Both the position numbers and the translations under genes were made by a program. A DNA stretch of 64,000 bases, taken from assembly GCF_910589235.1 (NCBI RefSeq), contig NC_060958.1, positions 3,038,725-3,102,724 of the forward strand, read 5' to 3'. The number at the start of each line of letters is the position of its first letter. Positions within the stretch are counted from its first letter, which is position 1. The DNA comes from Vespa crabro (lineage: Eukaryota; Arthropoda; Insecta; Hymenoptera; Vespidae). Positions 39,530 to 52,634 of the stretch are shown one piece after another. The notes below the pieces were generated by a model. The model had not been told where the DNA came from. It did no database searches and saw only the letters and a program-made list of their open reading frames with translations.

Positions 39530-41183
39530 CAACGTAATTGTTATTAATGTTAATGTTATTCTTGTCATTGTCATTATTATTCTTGCTAATATGGTTAATC
39601 TTATTTTTATTATTAATGTCATTGCTATTTTTGTTATAGATATGATTATTATTATTATTGTTATTATTGTTATTATTGTTATTATTAATATTAATGTTAT
39701 TATTGTTATTGTTATTGTCATTCTTATTATTACTGCTATTTTTGATATTGTTATTTTTGATATTGTTATTATTGTTATTAATTTTATTGTGATTAATGTA
39801 TTTGATATTATTGTTAGTATTGCTATTATTTTTATTGTTATTATTGTATTTGTTATTATTGTTATTATTGTTATTCCTATTATTATTATTGTTGTTATTG
39901 TTATTGTTGTTGTTATTACTATTATTTATAACTTATTATTGTTAATGTCATCATTATTGTTATTACTATTGTTATTTCATTGTTATTGTTATTTAAATAA
40001 TTGTTATTATTTTTTCTATTATTGTTATTGTTATTATGTTTATTGTTATAATTGTTATTGATATTATTGTTATATTGTTATTCTTGTTATTGGTTATTAT
40101 TGTTGATGTTATCATTATTACTGCTTTTTTTGATTCTGTTATTGTTGTTATTGTTATTGTTGATATTTATATTATTTATATTTATATAATTGTTATTGTT
40201 ATTTGTTATTATTGTTATTGTTATTATAATTATTATTGTTATTGTTGATATTTCTATGATAGTTATTATTGTTATTGTTAGTATTGTTATTGTTATTATT
40301 GGTATTGTTGTTATTTTTATTGTTATTACTATTATTCTATTGTTATTTTAATTTTTGTTATTGTTAAAATGTTTATTGTTATAATTGTTATTGAAGTTAT
40401 TGTTATATTGTTATTATTGTTATTGGTTATTACTGTTGTTGTTCTTATTATTACTGCTATTTTTGATACTGTTATTATTATTATTATTATTGTTGATGTT
40501 TTTATTATTTTTATTTTTATAATTGTTATTGTTATTAGTAATTATTGTTACTTTTGATATTTATATTATAGTTATTAATGGTATCGTTAGTATTGTTATT
40601 ATTGTTATTGTTATTGGAAATTTTGTTATTGTTGCTATAATTATTGTTATTATTGTTATTATTGATATTATTATTGTTATTATTGTTATTGTTGTTATTA
40701 TTATTGATATTATTATTATTGTTATTATTTTTATTGTGAAGATTGTGATTTTTAGTAATGGTTATTATTGTTCTTGTTATTACTTTTAATATTGATATTG
40801 TTGTTTCTGTTATTATTGCCTTTGTTATTATAATTTTTGTTATTATTATTATTGTTACTATTATTAATATTGTTATTGTTAATACAATTATTGCTCTTAT
40901 TCATATTTTTATTATAGTAATTGTTTTTGTATTTATTTCTATCATTACAATTGTTATTATTGTTATTGTTAATATTATAATTCTTCTTATTATTTTTTTT
41001 AATGTTATTTCTGTTATTGTTATTATTTCTATTGTTGTTATTGTTATTATTATTATTGTAATTTTGATAATATTGTTATTGTTATTATTGTTGTTGTTAA
41101 CATTGTTATAATTGTTTTGGCTATTACTTTTATTATTGTTATTGTTATTATTGTTATTGTAATATTGTTATTGATATTACTAT
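39530..41183 (+). repeat. Family B unit, CAACG head, two 333-bp blocks, 1654 bp
   Basis: Copy of 35838-37491 at offset 3692. Blocks at 40036 and 40369. The ATTGATATTCC scar is here ATTGTTATTCC (about 39869) and TGGTATCGTTAG (about 40579) replaces TGGTAACG. Private GGTTAATCTTATTTTTATT near 39593 and ATTACAATTG near 40944. Confidence 0.9.
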
Positions 41184-42631
41184 CAACGTAATTGTTATTA
41201 ATGTTAATGATATTCTTGTCATTGTCATTATTATTCTTGCTAATATGATTATTGTTATTATTATTATTAATGTTATTGCTATTTTTGTTATAGGTATGAT
41301 TATTGTTATTATTGTTATTATTAATATTAATGTTATTATTGTTATTGTTATTCTTATTCTTATTATTACTGCTACTTTTGATATTGTTATTTTTGTTGTT
41401 ATTACTATTATTTATAACTTATTATTGTTAATGTTGTCATTATTATTTTTACTATTGTTATTTTATTGTTATTGTTATTTAAATAATTGTTATTGTTTTT
41501 CCTATTATTGTTATTGTTATTATTTTATTGTTATTATTGTTAATGTTATTATTGATATTGTTGATATTGTTTTCATTAATACTTTTATTATTTTTATTGT
41601 TGTTATTGTTATTATTGCTATCATTGTTATTGTTATTAACGTTATTGTTCATATAGTTATTGCTACATTAGATATTATTATTATTGTTAATATGGTTATT
41701 GTTAATATTATTATACTTATTATTATTATTGTTATTGTTATTTTTGTTATTGTTATTATGTTTATTGTTATAATTGTTATTGATATTATAGTTATATTGT
41801 TATTATTGTTATTGGTGATTATTGTTGATGTTATTATTATTACTGCATATTTTGATTCTGTTATTATTGTTATTGTTATTGTTAATATTTTTATTATTTT
41901 TATTGTTATAAATGTTATTGTTATTTGTTATTATTGTTATTGTTAGTATTGTTATTGTTATTATTGGTATTGTAAATTTTGTTATTGTTGTTACAATTAT
42001 TGATATTATTGTTATTATTGTTATTATTGTTATTGTTGTTGTTTTTATTGATATTATTGTTATTGTTATTGTTATTATTATTACTGCTATTATTGACGAT
42101 GATATTATTGTTATTATTTTTATTGTTAACCTTGCGATTTTTATTAATCGTTATTATTGTTCTTGTTATTACTTTTTATATTGATATTGTTGTTTCTGTT
42201 ATTATTGTTATTGTTATTATTGGTATTGTTGTTATTTTTATAGTTACTACTATTATTCTATTGTTAATATTGTTATTATAATTTTTGTTATTATTATTAT
42301 TGATATTATTATTATTATTGTTATTGTTATTACTGTTATTGCTCTTATTCATATTGTTATTATACTAATTGTTTTTGTATTTATTTCTATCATTGTAATT
42401 GTTAATATTGTTATTGTTAATATTATAATTCTTCTTATTATTACTGTTAATGTTATTTCTGTTATTGTTATTATTTCCATTGCTGTTATTGTTATTATTA
42501 TTATTGTAATTTTGATAATATTGTTATTGTTATTATTGTTGTTGTTAACATTGTTATTACTGTTATGGCTATTATTTTTATTATTGTTATTGTTATTATT
42601 GTTTTTGTAATATTGTTATTGATATTACTAT
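41184..42631 (+). repeat. Family A unit with ATAGG head, 1448 bp
   Basis: Full-length counterpart of the deleted units at 31953 and 37492, and in the same position relative to its B neighbour (offset 3692 from 37492). Private changes: GGTGATTATTG (about 41815), TATAAATGTTATTG (about 41907, shared with 46915), ATTGATATTATTATTATTG (about 42299). The tail has the B-like TTGTAATTTTGAT (about 42504). Confidence 0.91.
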
Positions 42632-44147
42632 GAACGTAATTGTTATTAATGTTAATGTTATTCTTCTCATTGTCCTTATTATTCTTGCTAATATGGTTAT
42701 TGTTATTTTTATTATTAATGTCATTGCTATTTTTGTTATAGATATGATTATTATTATTATTGTTATTATTGTTATTATTGTTATTATTAATATTAATGTC
42801 ATTATTGTTATTGTTATTGTCATTCTTATTATTACTGCTATTTTTGATATTGTTATTTTTGATATTGTTATTATTGTTATTAATTTTATTGTGATTAATG
42901 TATTTGATATTATTGTTAGTATTGCTATTATTTTTATTGTTATTATTGTATTTGTTATTATTGTTATTATTGTTATTGTGTTGTTATTCCTATTATTATT
43001 ATTGTTGTTATTATTATTGTTGTTGTTATTACTATTATTGCTATTGTTTTTTTTGTTGTTGTTGTTATTGTTGTTGTTATTACTATTATTTATGACTTAT
43101 TATTGTTAATGTTGTCATTATTATTATTACTATTGTTATTTCATTGTTATTGTTATTTTAATAATTTTTATTGTTTTTTCTATTATTGTTATTGTTATTA
43201 TGTTTATTGTTATAATTGTTATTGATATTATTGTTATATTGTTATTATTGTTATTGGTTATTATTGTTGATGTTATTATTATTACTGCTTTTTTTGATTC
43301 TGTTATTGTTGTTATTGTTATTGTTGATATTTTTATTATTTTTATTTATATAATTGTTATAGCTATTTGTTATTATTGCTATTGTTATTATAATTATTAT
43401 TGTTATTGTTGATATTGTTATTGTTATTATTGGTATTGTTGTTATTTTTATTTTTATTACTATTATTCTATTGTTATTGTAATTTTTGTTATTGTTATTA
43501 TGTTTATTGTTATAATTGTTATTGAAGTTATTGTTATATTGTTATTATTGTTATTAGTTATTATTGTTGTTGTTCTTATTATTACTGCTATTTTTGATAC
43601 TGTTATTATTATTATTATTATTGTTGATATTTTTATTATTTTTATTGTTATTATGATTTCTGTTATTATTGACGTTGTTATTATTGTTATTATTTTTATT
43701 GTTAAGATTGTGACTTTTATTAATGGTTATTATTGTTCTTGTTGTTACTTTTAATGTTGATATTGTTGTTTCTGTTATTATTGTCTTTGTTATTATAATT
43801 TTTGTTATTATTATTGTTACTATTATTAATATTGTTATTGTTATTACTGTTATTGCTCTTATTCATATTGTTATTATAGTAATTGTTTTTGTATTTATTT
43901 CTATCATTGCAATTGTTATTATTGTTATTTTGTTAATATTATAATTCTTCTTATTATTATTTTTAATGTTATTTCTGTTATTGTTATTATTTCTATTGTT
44001 GTTATTGTTATTAATATTATTGTAATTTTGATAATATTGTTATTGTTATTATTGTTGTTGTTAACATTGTTATTATTGTTATGGCTATTATTTTTATTAT
44101 TGTTATTGTTATTATTGTTAATGTAATATTGTTATTGATATTACTAT
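42632..44147 (+). repeat. Family B unit, 300-bp block subtype, 1516 bp
   Basis: GAACG head with GATTATTATTATTATTG, eight-T run near 43048, blocks at 43200 and 43500, TTATGATTTCTG as at 33460. Two extra bases in ATTTTGTTAATATTATAA near 43928 break the triplet phase. AGCTATTTG near 43370 and GTTAATATTATTG near 44010 are private. Confidence 0.9.
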
Positions 44148-46190
44148 CAACGTAATTGTTATTAATGTTAATGTTATTCTTGTCATTGTCATTATTATTC
44201 TTGCTAATATGGTTATTGTTATTTTTATTATTAATGTCATTGCTATTTTTGTTATAGATATGATTATTATTATTATTGTTATTATTGTTATTATTGTTAT
44301 TATTAATATTAATGTCATTATTGTTATTGTTATTGTCATTCTTATTATTACTGCTATTTTTGATATTGTTATTTTTGATATTGTTATTATTGTTATTAAT
44401 TTTATTGTGATTAATGTATTTGATATTATTGTTAGTATTGCTATTATTTTTATTGTTATTATTGTATTTGTTCTTATTGTTATTATTGTTATTGTGTTGT
44501 TATTCCTATTATTATTATTGTTGTTATTGTTATTATTGTTGTTATTACTATTAATGCTATTGGTTTTTTTGTTGTTGTTGTTATTGTTGTTGTTATTACT
44601 ATTATTTATATCTTATTATTTTTTATGTTGTCATTATTATTATTACTATAGTTATTTCATTGTTATTGTTATTTAAATAATTGTTATTGTTTTTTCTATT
44701 ATTTTTATTGTTATTATGTTTATTGTTATAATTGTTATTGATATTATTGTTATATTGTTATTCTTGTTATTGGTTATTATTGTTGATGTTATTATTATTA
44801 CTGCTTTTTTTGATTCTGTTATTGTTGTTATTGTTATTGTTGATATTTTTATTATTTTTATTTATATAATTGTTATTGTTATTTGTTATTATTGTTATTG
44901 TTATTATAATTATTATTGTTATTGTTGATATTTCTATGATAGTTATTATTGTTATTGTTAGTATTGTTATTGTTATTATTGGTATTGTTGTTATTTTTAT
45001 TGTTATTACTATTATTCTATTGTTATTGTAATTTTTGTTATTGTTAATATGTTTATTGTTATAATTGTTATTGAAGTTATTGTTATATTGTTGTTATTGT
45101 TATTGGTTATTATTGTTGTTGTTCTTATTATTACTGCTATTTTTGATACTGTTATTATTATTATTATTATTGTTGATATTTTTATTATTTTTATTTATAT
45201 AATTGTTATTGTTATTTGTTATTATTGTTATTGTTATTATAATTATTATTGTTATTGTTGATATTTCTATTATAGTTATTATTGTTATTGTTAGTATTGT
45301 TATTGTTATTATTGGTATTGTTGTTATTTTTATTGTTATTATTATTATTCTATTGTTATTGTAATTTTTGTTATTGTTAATATGTTTATTGTTATAATTG
45401 TTATTGAAGTTATTGTTATATTGTTATTATTGTTATTGGTTATTATTGTAGTTGTTCTTATTATTACTGCTATTTTTGATACTGTTATTATTATTATTAT
45501 TATTGTTGATGTTTTTATTATTTTTATTGTTATAATTGTTATTGTTATTAGTAATTATTGTTACTTTTGATATTTATATTATAGTTATTAATGTTATCGT
45601 TAGTATTGTTATTATTGTTATTGATTTTGGAAATTTTGTTATTGTTGTTATAATTATTGTTATTATTGTTATTATTGATATTATTATTGTTATTATTGTT
45701 ATTGTTGTTATTATTATTGATATTATTATTATTGTTATTATTTTTATTGTGAAGATTGTGATTTTTAGTAATGGTTATTATTGTTCTTGTTATTACTTTT
45801 AATATTGATATTGTTGTTTCTGTTATTATTGCCTTTGTTATTATAATTTTTGTTATTATTATTATTGTTACTATTATTAATATTGTTATTGTTAATACTA
45901 TTATTGCTCTTATTCATATTTTTATTATAGTAATTGTTTTTGTATTTATTTCTATCATTGCAATTGTTATTATTGTTATTGTTAATATTATAATTCTTCT
46001 TATTATTACTGTTAATGTTATTTCTGTTATTGTTATTATTTCCATTGCTGTTATTGTTATTATTATTATTGTTATTTTGATAATATTGTTATTGTTATTA
46101 TTGTTGTTGTTAACATTGTTATTACTGTTATGGCTATTATTTTTGTTATTGTTATTATTGTTAATGTAATATTGTTATTGATATTACTAT
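44148..46190 (+). repeat. Family B unit with three 333-bp blocks, 2043 bp
   Basis: CAACG head, blocks at 44716, 45049 and 45382, GTGAAG right half (about 45750), TTGATTTTGGAAATTTTG variant (about 45622) shared with 4711. From about 44389 it aligns with 3481 onward at offset 40908. With the next A unit it forms a 3491-bp higher-order repeat. TATTGGTTTTTTTG (about 44559) and TATTTTTTATGTTG (about 44616) are private. Confidence 0.91.
44716..45535 (+). repeat. Internal 333-bp tandem blocks, three copies
   Basis: Starts at 44716, 45049 and 45382 with the same GATATT, GAAGTT, GAAGTT order and the same internal variants as at 34523 and 48207. Confidence 0.87.
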
Positions 46191-47638
46191 CAACGTAATT
46201 GTTATTAATGTTATTGTTATTCTTGTCATTATCATTATTATTATTGCTAATATGGTTATTGTTATTTTTATTATTAATGTCATTGCTATTTTTGTTATAG
46301 ATATGATTTTTGCTATTATTGTTATTATTAATATTAATGTTATTATTGTTATTGTTATTCTTATTCTTATTATTACTGCTACTTTTGATATTGTTATTTT
46401 TGTTGTTATTACTATTATTTATAACTTATTATTGTTAATGTTGTCATTATTATTATTACTATTGTTATTTTATTGTTATTGTTATTTAAATAATTGTTAT
46501 TGTTTTTCCTATTATTGTTATTGTTATTATTTTATTGTTATTATTGTTAATGTTATTATTGATATTGTTGATATTGTTTTCATTAATACTTTTATTATTT
46601 TTATTGTTGTTATTGTTATTATTGCTATCATTGTTATTGTTATTAACGTTATTGTTCCTATAGTTATTGCTACATTAGATATTATTAATATTGTTAATAT
46701 GGTTATTGTTAATATTATTATACTTATTATTATTATTGTTATTGTTATTTTTGTTATTGTTATTATGTTTATTGTTATAATTGTTATTGATATTATAGTT
46801 ATATTGTTATTATTGTTATTGGTTATTATTGTTGATGTTATTATTATTACTGCATATTTTGATTCTGTTATTATTGTTATTGTTATTGTTAATATTTTTA
46901 TTATTTTTATTGTTATAAATGTTATTGTTATTTGTTATTATTGTTATTGTTAGTATTGTTATTGTTATTATTGGTATTGTAAATTTTGTTATTGTTGTTA
47001 CAACTATTGATATTATTGTTATTATTGTTATTATTGTTATTGTTGTTGTTTTTATTGATATTATTGTTATTGTTATTGTTATTATTATTACTGCTATTAT
47101 TGACGATGATATTATTGTTATTATTTTTATTGTTAACCTTGCGATTTTTATTAATCGTTATTATTGTTCTTGTTATTACTTTTTATATTGATATTGTTGT
47201 TTCTGTTATTATTGTTATTGTTATTATTGGTATTGTTGTCATTTTTATAGTTACTACTATTATTCTATTGTTAATATTGTTATTATAATTTTTGTTATTA
47301 TTATTATTGTTATTATTATTATTATTGTTATTGTTATTACTGTTATTGCTCTTATTCATATTGTTATTATACTAATTGTTTTTGTATTTATTTCTATCAT
47401 TGTAATTGTTAATATTGTTATTGTTAATATTATAATTCTTCTTATTATTATTTTTAATGTTATTTCTGTTATTGTTATTATTTCTATTGTTGTTATTGTT
47501 ATTATTATTATTGTAATTTTGATAATATTGTTATTGTTATTATTGTTGTTGTTAACATTGTTATTATTGTTATGGCTATTATTTTTATTATTGTTATTGT
47601 TATTATTGTTAATGTAATATTGTTATTGATATTACTAT
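46191..47638 (+). repeat. Family A unit with B-type tail, 1448 bp
   Basis: A body with GTTCCTATAG (TTCC form, about 46653) as in the leftmost units. From about 47447 the tail is the B form (TTATTATTTTTAATG, TTTCTATTGTTG, TTGTAATTTTGAT, AATGTAATATTG), and the next landmark is CAACG instead of GAACG. The A-to-B exchange left the length unchanged. CAACTATTGATATTATTG near 47001 is private. Confidence 0.91.
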
Positions 47639-49678
47639 CAACGTAATTGTTATTAATGTTAATGTTATTCTTGTCATTGTCATTATTATTCTTGCTAATA
47701 TGGTTATTGTTATTTTTATTATTAATGTCATTGCTATTTTTGTTATAGATATGATTATTATTATTATTGTTATTATTGTTATTATTGTTATTATTAATAT
47801 TAATGTCATTATTGTTATTGTTATTGTCATTCTTATTATTACTGCTATTTTTGATATTGTTATTTTTGATATTGTTATTATTGTTATTAATTTTATTGTG
47901 ATTAATGTATTTGATATTATTGTTAGTATTGCTATTATTTTTATTGTTATTATTGTATTTGTTCTTATTGTTATTATTGTTATTGTGTTGTTATTCCTAT
48001 TATTATTATTGTTGTTATTGTTATTATTGTTGTTATTACTATTAATGCTATTGTTTTTTTTGTTGTTGTTGTTATTGTTGTTGTTATTACTATTATTTAT
48101 ATCTTATTATTGTTAATGTTGTCATTATTATTATTACTATATATATTTCATTGTTATTGTTATTTAAATAATTGTTATTGTTTTTTCTATTATTGTTATT
48201 GTTATTATGTTTATTGTTATAATTGTTATTGATATTATTGTTATATTGTTATTCTTGTTATTGGTTATTATTGTTGATGTTATTATTATTACTGCTTTTT
48301 TTGATTCTGTTATTGTTGTTATTGTTATTGTTGATATTTTTATTATTTTTATTTATATAATTGTTATTGTTATTTGTTATTATTGTTATTGTTATTATAA
48401 TTATTATTGTTATTGTTGATATTTCTATGATAGTTATTATTGTTATTGTTAGTATTGTTATTGTTATTATTGGTATTGTTGTTATTTTTATTGTTATTAC
48501 TATTATTCTATTGTTATTGTAATTTTTGTTATTGTTAATATGTTTATTGTTATAATTGTTATTGAAGTTATTGTTATATTGTTGTTATTGTTATTGGTTA
48601 TTATTGTTGTTGTTCTTATTATTACTGCTATTTTTGATACTGTTATTATTATTATTATTATTGTTGATATTTTTATTATTTTTATTTATATAATTGTTAT
48701 TGTTATTTGTTATTATTGTTATTGTTATTATAATTATTATTGTTATTGTTGATATTTCTATTATAGTTATTATTGTTATTGTTAGTATTGTTATTGTTAT
48801 TATTGGTATTGTTGTTATTTTTATTGTTATTATTATTATTCTATTGTTATTGTAATTTTTGTTATTGTTAATATGTTTATTGTTATAATTGTTATTGAAG
48901 TTATTGTTATATTGTTATTATTGTTATTGGTTATTATTGTAGTTGTTCTTATTATTACTGCTATTTTTGATACTGTTATTATTATTATTATTATTGTTGA
49001 TGTTTTTATTATTTTTATTGTTATAATTGTTATTGTTATTAGTAATTATTGTTACTTTTGATATTTATATTATAGTTATTATTGTTATCGTTAGTATTGT
49101 TATTATTGGTATTGTTATTGTAAATTTTGTTAATGTTTTTATAATTATTGTTATTATTGTTATTATTGATATTATTATTGTTATTATTGTTATTGTTGTT
49201 ATTATTATTGATATTATTATTATTGTTATTATTTTTATTGTGAAGATTGTGATTTTTATTAATGGTTATTGTTCTTGTTATTACTTTTAATATTGATATT
49301 GTTGTTTCTGTTATTATTGTCTTTGTTATTATAATTTTTGTTATTATTATTATTGTTACTATTATTAATATTGTTATTGTTATTACTATTATTGCTCTTA
49401 TTCATATTTTTATTAAAGTAATTGTTTTTGTATTTATTTCTATCATTGCAATTGTTAATATTGTTGTTGTTAATATTATAATTCTTCTTATTATTACTGT
49501 TAATGTTATTTCTGTTATTGTTATTATTTCCATTGCTGTTATTGTTATTATTATTATTGTTATTTTGATAATATTGTTATTGTTATTATTGTTGTTGTTA
49601 ACATTGTTATTACTGTTATGGCTATTATTTTTGTTATTGTTATTATTGTTATTGTAATATTGTTATTGATATTACTAT
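47639..49678 (+). repeat. Family B unit with three 333-bp blocks, 2040 bp
   Basis: CAACG head, blocks at 48207, 48540 and 48873, right half with ATTAATGGTTATTGTTCTTG (about 49258; 3 bp shorter than the TAGTAATGGTTATTATTG form) and ATTAAAGTAATTG (about 49412). These are the private features of 1-1800, to which it aligns at offset 47878-47879. TATATATATTTC near 48139 is private. Confidence 0.91.
48207..49026 (+). repeat. Internal 333-bp tandem blocks, three copies
   Basis: Starts at 48207, 48540 and 48873. Same block order as at 34523 and 44716. Its closest long-range relative by flanking sequence is 328-1148, whose first block starts with the ACG variant. Confidence 0.87.
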
Positions 49679-51126
49679 CAACGTAATTGTTATTAATGTT
49701 ATTGTTATTCTTGTCATTATCATTATTATTATTGCTAATATGGTTATTGTTATTTTTATTATTAATGTCATTGCTATTTTTGTTATAGATATGATTTTTG
49801 CTATTATTGTTATTATTAATATTAATGTTTTTATTGTTATTGTTATTCTTATTCTTATTATTACTGCTACTTTTGATATTGTTATTTTTGTTGTTATTAC
49901 TATTATTTATAACTTATTATTGTTAATGTTGTCATTATTATTATTACTATTGTTATTTTATTGTTATTGTTATTTAAATAATTGTTATTGTTTTTCCTAT
50001 TATTGTTATTGTTATTATTTTATTGTTATTATTGTTAATGTTATTATTGATATTGTTGATATTGTTTTCATTAATACTTTTATTATTTTTATTGTTGTTA
50101 TTGTTATTATTGCTATCATTGTTATTGTTATTAACGTTATTGTTCCTATAGTTATTGCTTCATTAGATATTATTAATATTGTTAATATGGTTATTGTTAA
50201 TATTATTATACTTATTATTATTATTGTTATTGTTATTTTTGTTATTGTTATTATGTTTATTGTTATAATTGTTATTGATATTATAGTTATATTGTTATTA
50301 TTGTTATTGGTTATTATTGTTGATGTTATTATTATTACTGCATATTTTGATTCTGTTATTATTGTTATTGTTATTGTAAATATTTTTATTATTTTTATTG
50401 TTATAATTGTTATTGTTATTTGTTATTATTGTTATTGTTAGTATTGTTATTGTTATTATTGGTATTGTAAATTTTGTTATTGTTGTTACAATTATTGTTA
50501 TTATTGTTATTATTGTTATTATTGTTATTGTTGTTGTTATTATTGATATTATTGTTATTGTTATTGTTATTATTATTACTGCTATTATTGACTATGATAT
50601 TATTGTTATTATTTTTATTGTTAACCTTGCGATTTTTATTAATCGTTATTATTGTTCTTGTTATTACTTTTTATATTGATATTGTTGTTTCTGTTATTAT
50701 TGTTATTGTTATTATTGGTATTGTTGTTATTTTTATAGTTACTACTATTATTCTATTGTTAATATTGTTATTATAATTTTTGTTATTATTATTATTGTTA
50801 TTATTATAATTATTGTTATTGTTATTACTGTTATTGCTCTTATTCATATTGTTATTATACTAATTGTTTTTGTATTTATTTCTATCATTGTAATTGTTAA
50901 TATTGTTATTGTAAATATTATAATTCTTCTTATTATTACTGTTAATGTAATTTCTGTTATTGTTATTATTTCCATTGCTGTTATTGTTATTATTATTATT
51001 GTTATTTTGATAATATTGTTATTGTTATTATTGGTGTTGTTAACATTGTTTTTACTGTTATGGCTATTATTTTTATTATTGTTATTGTTATTATTGTTTT
51101 TGTAATATTGTTATTGATATTACTAT
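49679..51126 (+). repeat. Family A unit, 1448 bp
   Basis: Aligns with 1801-3248 at offset 47878 and shares the GGTGTTGTTAACATTG tail (about 51033) with it and with 5283. Private changes: AATGTTTTTATTG (about 49827), GCTTCATTAG (about 50157), GACTATGATATT (about 50590), TTATTATAATTATTG (about 50802). Confidence 0.92.
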
Positions 51127-52634
51127 GAACGTAATTGTTATTAATGTTAATGTTATTCTTCTCATTGTCATTATTATTCTTGCTAATATGGTTATTGTTA
51201 TTTTTATTATTAATGTCATTGCTATTTTTGTTATAGATATGATTTTTGATATTATTGTTATTATTGTTATTATTGTTATTATTAATATTAATGTTATTAT
51301 TGTTATTGTTATTGTTATTCTTATTATTACTGCTATTTTTGATATTGTTATTATTGATATTGTTATTAACTTTATTGTGATTAGTGTATTTGATATTATT
51401 GTTAGTATTGCTATTATTTTTATTGTTATTATTGTATTTGTTATTATTGTTATTATTGTTATTGTGTTGTTATTCCTATTATTATTATTGTTGTTATTAT
51501 TATTGTTGTTGTTATTACTATTATTGCTATTGTTTTTTGTTGTTGTTGTTGTTATTGTTGTTGTTATTACTATTATTTATGACTTATTATTGTTAATGTT
51601 GTCATTATTATTATTACTATTGTTATTTCATTGTTATTGTTATTTTAATAATTTTTATTGTTTTTTCTATTATTGTTATTGTTATTATGTTTATTGTTAT
51701 AATTGTTATTGATATTATTGTTATATTGTTATTATTGTTATTGGTTATTATTGTTGATGTTATTATTATTACTGCTTTTTTTGATTCTGTTATTGTTGTT
51801 ATTGTTATTGTTGATATTTTTATTATTTTTATTTATATAATTGTTATAGTTATTTGTTATTATTGCTATTGTTATTATAATTATTATTGTTATTGTTGAT
51901 ATTGTTATTGTTATTATTGGTATTGTTGTTATTTTTATTGTTATTACTATTATTCTATTGTTATTGTAATTTTTGTTATTGTTATTATGTTTATTGTTAT
52001 AATTGTTATTGAAGTTATTGTTATATTGTTATTATTGTTATTAGTTATTATTGTTGTTGTTCTTATTATTACTGCTATTTTTGATACTGTTATTATTATT
52101 ATTATTATTGTTGATATTTTTATTATTTTTATTGTTATTATTATTTCTGCTATTATTGACGTTGTTATTATTGTTATTATTTTTATTGTTAAGATTGTGA
52201 CTTTTATTAATGGTTATTATTGTTCTTGTTGTTACTTTTAATGTTGATATTGTTGTTTCTGTTATTATTGTCTTTGTTATTATAATTTTTGTTATTATTA
52301 TTATTGTTACTATTATTAATATTGTTATTGTTATTACTGTTATTGCTCTTATTCATATTGTTTTATAGTAATTGTTTTTGTATTTATTTCTATCATTGCA
52401 ATTGTTATTATTGTTATTGTTAATATTATAATTCTTCTTATTATTATTTTTAATGTTATTTCTGTTATTGTTATTATTTCTATTGTTGTTATTGTTATTA
52501 TTATTATTGTAATTTTGATAATATTGTTATTGTTATTATTGTTGTTGTTAACATTGTTATTATTGTTATGGCTATTATTTTTATTATTGTTATTGTTATT
52601 ATTGTTAATGTAATATTGTTATTGATATTACTAT
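51127..52634 (+). repeat. Family B unit, 300-bp block subtype, 1508 bp
   Basis: GAACG head, TTTTTTGTTGTTG in place of the longer T run (about 51533), blocks at 51687 and 51987, GACGTTG insert at about 52158. A 2-bp loss in CATATTGTTTTATAG (about 52353) breaks the triplet phase. GATTAGTGTATTTG near 51379 is private. Confidence 0.9.
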
